From: Nelumbo lutea | Lineage: Eukaryota; Streptophyta; Magnoliopsida; Proteales; Nelumbonaceae | DNA length: 64,000 nt | Assembly (NCBI GenBank): GCA_022828595.1 | Contig: JAKGHH010000003.1 | Span: 104,741,583-104,805,582 of the forward strand | Direction of reading: 5' to 3' | Shown here: piece by piece, positions 57,071-64,000 of the stretch | Layout of the letters: every line of letters starts with the position of its first letter | How positions within the stretch are numbered: the stretch's first letter is position 1 | Program-made: the position numbers and the translations under genes | The notes under the pieces: model-generated | Databases searched by the model: none | Told to the model about the DNA's origin: nothing | Seen by the model: the letters and a program-made list of their open reading frames with translations, nothing else

Positions 57071-60000
57071 CTAGTACACTGAGTAGGTCTCACCAGTAGG
57101 CCAGATGGTCCTGAAGAAAGCACTGGCAATTGGAAGAATACCCACAAGTGCAATCTGAAGCTGCTCCGTACAGCTTGTCCTAACTGTGATTTGTCCACTG
57201 AGCTTGTTGTTCAATCCCATACGAACAGCCATCTTCGAATTCCGACCAAGGGAGAACTGAGACTGCAGATTAGCGCCCAGAGCCAGGTCACCTCTCCATC
57301 TCATCAGAGACAGGCTCAAAGTGGATTGGTCTTGACCAATTGGATAATCCTTCTCCTTCAGTCTGGCCTCCAAATTGGCCCCGTATGCTATATCACCTTG
57401 AGATTGAACTGCACCAGTGCTCCCCACCAAAACTAAGCGTTTTCCAATTGCAATCTGATCCTCAATTTTGAGTCCAGTGGCTACATTCTCTCCTAAGAAA
57501 GTAATGGATAATCCAGCAGCTGTCTTGTTCTTTTTCACATTCTTGAATTTTGTTTCACCTATGAGGATGTATCCAAGCTGCCTTCCAATGTTCTGAATGT
57601 CAAAGCCTGCTAGGGTTGATCCATTGTCTCCGTGCTTGGATGAAACTGAGGAATTCAAATGGATGTTGAACTCCTTCTTATCTTTGGTAATTTGAACAGC
57701 AACTCCTGCTGGAAACTGACCTGCAATTGCAAGATTATGTTCAAGGCTGACACCATCATACCCACAATCATGATCCCACCGATGTGTGTCAAGGACTGGC
57801 CTTGCCAGGAGCTGTGATGTCGGCTCCAAGAATCGGTATCTGTAAGCTGGATTATCTCCATCAAAGGAAGGTGGCAGGACCATGTCAGGTAACGGAACTG
57901 GCATAGCCGCAGGACTTCCATTTTCTTCCTGATCCACATCTTCCCCCATATAACCATAGTCAATCCCATCAGCTTTTCCTTTCTTCTTTATTTCCCTCAA
58001 TCTTCTTACTTCCTCTCTCCACTATTTCTTCTGAAGGAGCTTCACCCGATAATCATACTCATCAAAATATGCCTTCCTCGGCTCCTTGCTGAGCTCAGCA
58101 ACCTGAGCTTTCTTCAGGGATTTAAACGGTGGGAGCTGGTCATATTCATCCTCTTCTTCTTGATCAGAATCAGAGAAGTCCAGGTCAACATCAGAGTCAC
58201 CATTATCATCACCCTGATCGGCAGATAGTTTTGGGTGGGAATGGGACTGCAGCAGTGAAGACAACAGGTATGGTAGAGGTGGTGAGCGAACATGGAGTCC
58301 AAATAGCTTCCTGTGGTCAAATGGGTCTTGAGGTTTTGACAAGGAACTAACTTCAGATAAGATCTTCATTGAGTAGCACAAAAACAATAACTGGATTCTC
58401 CAATTTTGGCCGTTAGGGAGAATTTTTTGGCCTTCTCTGTTCTTCCTGCATGATGGATGGTTTTCAACGAGAGACACAGGGTTCATCGAACTTGGATTCA
58501 TCAGGCGCAAATCACCTACTGCTTGTCCAATGCACTGCTGTACAACATGGGAACGTTGAGCAACAAAAACCTCATAGCTTAAGGGGAACCCAGATGGTCC
58601 ATCTGGAGGTGCTGTAGCAGCATGGGTGAGAGTGACAATAGCACTCTGCCATAGTGATGAACCAAGAACACTGGTGATTGACCTTAACAATGGCAGATCG
58701 TTAAGATCTCTGGTCTGGGCATCTAGCCGGTCTATATAGAGGACAATATCCGGTGGGCTTTTCTTAATGAACTTCTTTATAGATGATAAGACTTTCCGGT
58801 TGAAGGATTGTTCCATCACAGAAGATCTGAGACCCGGTGTGTCAAAGACCCGGATCTTAACTCCATCTACTGATCCAACGATCTCTTTCACAGAAGTTGT
58901 AGTATATTCAAATGCATCAACAACTGACTTCTGTTCACCAAAAATGGAATTAATGGTTGCACTCTTGCCCACTCCAGTTTTCCCTAGTACAAGGATGTTC
59001 AAAGAGAAGTCGAGATCATCTTTACCCTCTGCCTCCAGCTGCATTGCTGTCCTCTTGGCAATTTCCAGGTTAAACACTTGACTGGTTTGCCTCCCTGCAG
59101 CTATAACCATCCTGTATAAAACCTGTGCCACAATAGAGTCTTCAGGAGAATGGCCCAGTCTCTGGACAAGCCTCAAGAATTTCACTCTTGTGAATTGTAT
59201 CTTCTCCAGCTTCTTCTTTTGTTCTTCACTCAAATTGTCTTCTGATTCCCCCCCAGCTGTGAGAACTGGAGGAATAAAAAAGTTGGGACGATTTGGTCGG
59301 GGTGCAGGCTTCACAGTCTGCATAGAGGATCCCAAACCAGCAGGTCGCTCAATAGAGAAAAGCCTGGAACCATCTGGAGAGGTAATTGTAACACTGCCAG
59401 TATCTGATCCTGCATTAGATGCTGCTTTTAGGAGAGCAGTCAATGCAGCAGAATCAAATAACTCTTTCTCATCTCCCTCATCATCAGTGTCCACTTCATC
59501 ATCTGAGTCTGTAGCAATCTGTCCTTCAATTCTCTGAGGATGATCAAGATAACTTTGAGCACCCGAGTGAGAACTAGTGCCTGATCCTTGCTCCAACTCC
59601 TTCATCATCTGTTTGGCAGCTTCAGAGATTCCAAAGATCATACCTTCAGCATCTTCATCCGAAACTGGACCTTCATTGTCACTACCATCATCATTGTCAT
59701 CATAATCTTCTTCTTCTGGACCAGGGTTTAGTACAGCTTCAGCTTCCAGCTTCACTTCTGAGTCTAAGATGGAAACTGGTACCATGGATTGAGGTGTTTC
59801 AGATTTGCTAGAGGCCCTGTCTTCCAATTGATCACTCTGGGCAAAACCAGCTACTGATGCATCACCATTCTCCAAATACTTCTCTTTGACAACAGGTTCC
59901 ATGGAACTAACGTTAGAGTCCACACTCTGAATCTTATTTCCACCTGATTATGAATCAACTTCATTGACAGATAACAGTGTGGTCTGTTGCTCAGTTTCAA

Positions 60001-61363
60001 GTTCAGATTTTCCAAACTTACCAACTTCATTTAAAGAAACACTTGGATCAGCAACACCATCCTTTTTGCCCTTTTGGTTTTGGTCATTTGCAGAAACATT
60101 CATTACAAAATCAACAAAGCCAGATCCAGTGTCCAAACCATCACTTTCCACCACTTCTACCATATCAGTTTTTGGTCCAAGTGGCCCCAGTTCTATGACC
60201 TCATGCACAGGGTTTATTGCAGTTTCATGTTCAAGAGCACCATAATCCTCTATCTTTGTAACATCAGTATCTGCTTCCATCAACTTGGAAACAACAGGAT
60301 GTTCAACAACAGGGTTTGGTTGATCAGACCAAGTACCCAAGATCAAACTTGTCTCTCCCGATTGCTCCACTTCTTGAGTTTCAGAAACTCCATTTTCTTG
60401 CTTATGGACCTTATCTCCAACACCAGATCCCAAACCCAATAAAATGGCCTGTCTGGTTTCATCAACTGAATCCCCTCCGGTCACAGAACTCATATTATCC
60501 GCCTCAACGAAATTTGAACTTACCAGTTCTTCAACAACAGGTACTGAAGAATTCACTTTGACGGTATAATTCTCTTCCAAAACCTTATCCTCCGATTCAG
60601 TCCCATCTACTTCCTGCAGTCCCGGTGCATGGCTTTCTTGAACTGCAGGCTCTATATCCTCGTCCAAATACACACCTTCAGACAAGGTCTCTTCTTCATT
60701 GCTCCCGTCTTCCTCAACAGTCTCAGAGTCCTTGCCAGCAACCACAAGTGGCTCAGGAACCCCGTACCCATTCAGTCCCGATCGAAGAGAACCCGAATTC
60801 AATACTTCAACAGAAGCAGAATCCCTGCCCACGGAAAGCTCATCCACGCCACCAGACTCCTCCAATCCAGCGGCGGAAGGAAAACCAACAAGGCCCAAAA
60901 TCCTTTGATCCTCCACTTCACTCACAAGCTCCTCATCCTTGGCAGTAACATCACCATCGTCCCTCGGTGGCTGCTTAATTGGAACCGCAGTCTTCGGAAG
61001 AGGGAAAATCGAAGAACCCAAAACAGGTTGAACGAAAGGAACGCCAGAGTGTTCCCCCTCCGTAGTACTTGCCAGACCTTCTTCTGGTTCTGCAACAAGG
61101 TGCCTCTCGGAAGCGGTTTCGAACTCGTCCCCATCGCTCATGAAGCCCTCGGACTTATAACTATAGCCGCTGCTGCGACTGCTGAAGCTACTCCTATTGC
61201 GTTGCTTATCTCCAACGTTTTCTATAGAGGTTTCGATATCAAAATCATCAGGAGGAGCTCCGATACCTGGTGAACCGGATGGTGGTTGTTGCGGTTGGGA
61301 CTCCTCCGCTGGTGATGGGGTCGACTGTGTTGCGTAAAGCGGAACAGACAGCTTTGAATCCAT
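57071..61363 (-). CDS. TOC159: TOC159 chloroplast import receptor GTPase, with two in-frame stops
   Basis: A continuous minus-strand frame of 1430 codons, without introns or frameshifts, has TOC159 architecture. The acidic A-domain covers residues 1 to about 700, with Asp/Glu-rich tracts. The GTPase G-domain has P-loop GKTGVGKSAT at 794-803, DTPG at 841-844, DIVLYIDRLDAQTRDLNDLPLLR and TLTHAATAPPDGPSG. The membrane-anchoring M-domain runs from about 1080 to the end, with PPSFDGDNPAYRYRFLEPTS and GWDHDCGYDG-like RWDHDCGYDG, ending GETYSVY. The protein sits in the outer chloroplast envelope and recognises transit peptides of photosynthetic preproteins in the TOC complex with TOC34 and TOC75. 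Two codons are stops: TAA at codon 472 (59950-59948) and TAG at codon 1114 (58024-58022), the latter between LLQKK and WREEVRR. As written only the A-domain would be made. Otherwise length and motifs are normal, so this is either a very young pseudogene or two base errors in the assembly. Confidence 0.93.
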
Positions 61364-61640
61364 GGACGTAAGCTTTTGTTTCCTACTAAAACACGCAGAT
61401 GCCGAAGCAGAGGTTACACAGCAAAGAGCGGAGTGCTGGGAATGATAAAAGATTGGCGTTGTCTACTTGTCTTATTAATTTTTCATTACTTTCGATTCTC
61501 TTCCTCTCCAACAAATTCTCCCCGTCTCCTCGGTTGCAGTTAGGATTACAAAGATAGGATCTTTGATATGAGGTTGCACGGAGAGCCTCGAGCTCGAGGA
61601 AGGTGAGATAAGGTGGAAGATTTCTCGCAGGAGTTTCTCT

Positions 61641-61679
61641 TTTATATTTATTATTTATTTCGTAAGATTCCCTTTTATA
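61641..61679 (-). promoter_or_regulatory. Candidate TATA boxes of TOC159
   Basis: Minus-strand TATAAA occurs at 61646-61641 and again at 61679-61674, in two copies of a cttttatatttrtt word. A start near 61610 would give a 5' leader of about 250 nt with a ctcttcctctcc stretch. The start is inferred. Confidence 0.45.
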
Positions 61680-61928
61680 TTTGTTTATTATGGCGACATA
61701 ATTACCCCTGCACAAGATGTTTTTTCCCTTTGTAGATTCTTCTGGTTCTGGCCTCCAGGGCGGTCGCCGCGGTCCAGAAACAAGTTTGGACTTGGGACGT
61801 ATATAATCGATGGTGTTAAAAGGTGTTTGCCGCATCACCGTTACAAAGTGAGGCAATTCTCGGTCATTTCCTGTCAATTTATTTTCGTCATCATTTGGAA
61901 AGAGAAATAGTTTTGGCAGACTCAGATT

Positions 61929-62080
61929 GGATTGAACAATCAAAATGGTGAACGGTCAATATAGATGTAGAAGAGAGAATTTTGAACCATATGGATTGAA
62001 CAATCAAACTGGTGAACAGTCAATATAGATGTAGAAGAGAGATACTTTTGAACCATATGGATTGAACAATCAAGCTGGGT
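61929..62080. repeat. Tandem repeat, 2.3 units of about 65 bp
   Basis: Units begin at 61929, 61993 and 62059 with ggattgaacaatcaa, followed by tggtgaacrgtcaatataga and tgtagaagagaga. The third is partial. It lies about 570 bp upstream of the TOC159 start codon. Confidence 0.85.
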
Positions 62081-62529
62081 TACTCATCCCAGTTTTTTTT
62101 TTGACAGAAAAAGAAAGATTCTGATGTTCTTTACATAATCTTTCTATGTGCTGGTCTTTGTTTTTGTGTATTAAACTTGGAGATGATTTAATTATTGTTT
62201 TAAAATCTTCTTATTTGGCCAATACCATAACAAATGAGCATTAGTAGTTAGTATAAGGTGAGGTTGTTGAATAGGTTTTTATTCTCTAACATTATGCCTA
62301 GGCATGTTAGTTTTTTTTTTATCCTCACTGGTTCTTTTGTTGGTGTCTTTGTTAATTTATTCTTTCTGTGAGGGCAGATGATTTAAAAAGTGGACCATGG
62401 AAATGGAGTGGTTGCTTACATAGCCTTCTATTACTACTATGTTTTCTGTTTTAATGATTTTTTTTTCCAATTTTTTGTAGGTTATTATGAAATTGTTGGG
62501 CAATTAATTAAAAAAATAAAAAAAAAATG

Positions 62530-62770
62530 AATACATTGGAAGCCTTGTGGCTAGTAGCTAGAAGCTTGTGAGTCACATCTATCTATATCTATAAAAGGGA
62601 TACTTGCCTGGGTGTCCATGCATGTTTACTAGCATCATCTATCCTATATACAATAGAAGCCTTATGGCTAGTAGAAGCTTGTGAGTCATATTTATCTATA
62701 TCTATACTATGTAAAAGCGATACTTGCCTCGGTGTCCGCGTGTTTATTGGCACCATCTATCATATATAAA
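62530..62770. repeat. Two tandem copies of about 115 bp
   Basis: Copy 1 (about 62530-62645) and copy 2 (about 62646-62765) share gaagcctt.tggctagtag, gaagcttgtgagtca, tctatatctata and gatacttgcct.ggtgtcc. A further partial word (atacttgcctt) lies near 62773. Confidence 0.75.
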
Positions 62771-64000
62771 ACATATACTTGCCTTGATATAAGCTATAAA
62801 AGTTAAATCTAAATACCATATATTATATATGATTAATATTTGTACATATACATAACACGCGTTCTGACATTAATATTATGTAAGTGTTTTCATTTTTTAC
62901 TCTTCCATTTTTGCTTCCACATATTATAGCCTATTTCCCCTGTATACCATAAAAGTTAAATCACGTATTCACTTGCACCATATTGTATTAGCAAGTAAAC
63001 CCATTTAATGCATGAGGTTAGATAGAAATTTGGTTAGATTTTGGTGGCATTTGATAAACTTAAACTTTGATGTCTAAAAAGTGGAAAATCTATTATTTGG
63101 ATTTGAAATTTGGAAAAGAAATAGAAATGATTTTTTTTTCTTTTTAAAGGCTTTGAAAAGATAAGATTGTTAGAGTTGGAGCAATTCTCCAATATCTGAA
63201 ACTATCAAGTTTACTATTTTACCCTTAAAAATAGATTGTTTGATAATATTATAGATGTTAAAGATAGACGTAATCTCAAACACCCCTTACCTTTGAGCAA
63301 TAAGTTTTATAGACTTTAGGCATTTGAAAACTTTAGTTTTAAGGCTGCAAGACAAGATTGCTTAATTTGAAAACTTTTCAAATATATTAGACTTGAATTA
63401 GGGTTCAGGCTCATGGGTATTAATTCCCCATACAAACCAACCCAAGTCGGGGCCATCGGTTGGCAAATTTGGGTATTAACATCATTTTAAGTTGAGGATA
63501 GGGTCCTTATCTTGGGTTGGTTTTCGTAATTTGGCCCATAATACAATCTATTACATGTGTATCCTAAGAGAGATTTAACTTTGATTTATTTTATTTCTAA
63601 TAATTTAATTCAAAAATAAATAACCATGTGTGAAAAACGAGGAGAGGATTTCTGTGTAAGCTTTGTAGTGAGAGGACCCCTCACCTCCCTCTTTGGATAT
63701 GGATAGAGTTTTTATTTTTATTCTTTCATCTTTACTTCTATATGTGCATGGACTTACACTTGTACAAATAAGCAATAATCCCCACCCTGTAGATTAACTA
63801 CACTTGAATCAAATTTCCTATGAAAAAAGAGAAAATTCTTGATTAGTATCTTGTACTTTGGGCCTAATGTCACTTTTGTCCCCTGAGCTTTAAAACACGA
63901 TAATTTAGTACTCAAACTTTTAAAATGTGTCAATTTAGTACAATACTGTTAATCAACCGTTAAGTGGCATTTGAAAAAACACAAATACCCTTTGACTATC
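62771..64000. other. Gene-free AT-rich right end
   Basis: No gene seen. An inverted pair accaacccaag (63438-63448) and cttgggttggt (63512-63522) suggests a small foldback element. The last 150 bp (words such as gataatttagtactcaaactttt) resemble a terminal region of a dispersed plant repeat running off the window. Confidence 0.5.

Noticed and set aside
60074..61273. Plus-strand open frames opposite the TOC159 A-domain
   Set aside because: They are shadows caused by the codon composition of the acidic minus-strand coding sequence.

Overview
This is plant nuclear DNA from an angiosperm, probably a woody eudicot or magnoliid (species not determined). The evidence is intron-containing genes of plant-only families (a rubber-elongation-factor/small-rubber-particle protein gene and a TOC159 chloroplast import receptor), plant-type LINE, Copia and Ty3/gypsy (Tat-like) retrotransposons, MULE and hAT-like foldback elements and a tRNA-derived SINE. 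A 100-base run of N at 3536-3635 marks an assembly gap.

Layout. 1-3535: a non-autonomous LTR element (A) entering from the left edge. 3636-8482: a degraded L1-type LINE with a 160-bp MULE-type foldback inside its RNase H domain. 8483-14876: gene-free DNA holding several foldback elements. 14877-18440: LTR element B, a sister of A. 19156-22945: minus-strand Tat-like gypsy remnant (LTR, PBS, gag, protease, start of RT). 23213-27120: gene-poor, one hAT-like foldback. 27335-28776: three-exon REF/SRPP gene. 31384-31797: two exons of a HAD-family hydrolase, cut off by a gypsy LTR. 31851-38216: minus-strand Tat-like remnant (3' LTR, antisense extra ORF, integrase, RNase H). 38217-39130: broken duplicate of the REF/SRPP 3' half and its downstream DNA. 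39131-46006: gene-poor, with a Pack-MULE-like element (42199-43990) carrying a B-box gene fragment. 46007-46154: SINE. 46193-55954: minus-strand Copia element containing a gypsy element which itself contains a Tat-like element. 57071-61363: TOC159 on the minus strand with two in-frame stop codons. 61364-64000: 5' region of TOC159, tandem repeats and AT-rich DNA.

Only two host loci look substantially complete: the lipid-droplet-associated REF/SRPP gene, which has no visible damage, and the TOC159 receptor gene, which is full length but interrupted. They are functionally unrelated. Almost everything else is transposable-element sequence, and the most informative signals are about mobile-element history: three-level nesting with recoverable target-site duplications, a MULE foldback whose removal restores the host reading frame, LTRs that group by position rather than by element, a gene-capturing MULE, and a segmental duplication of the REF/SRPP 3' end.
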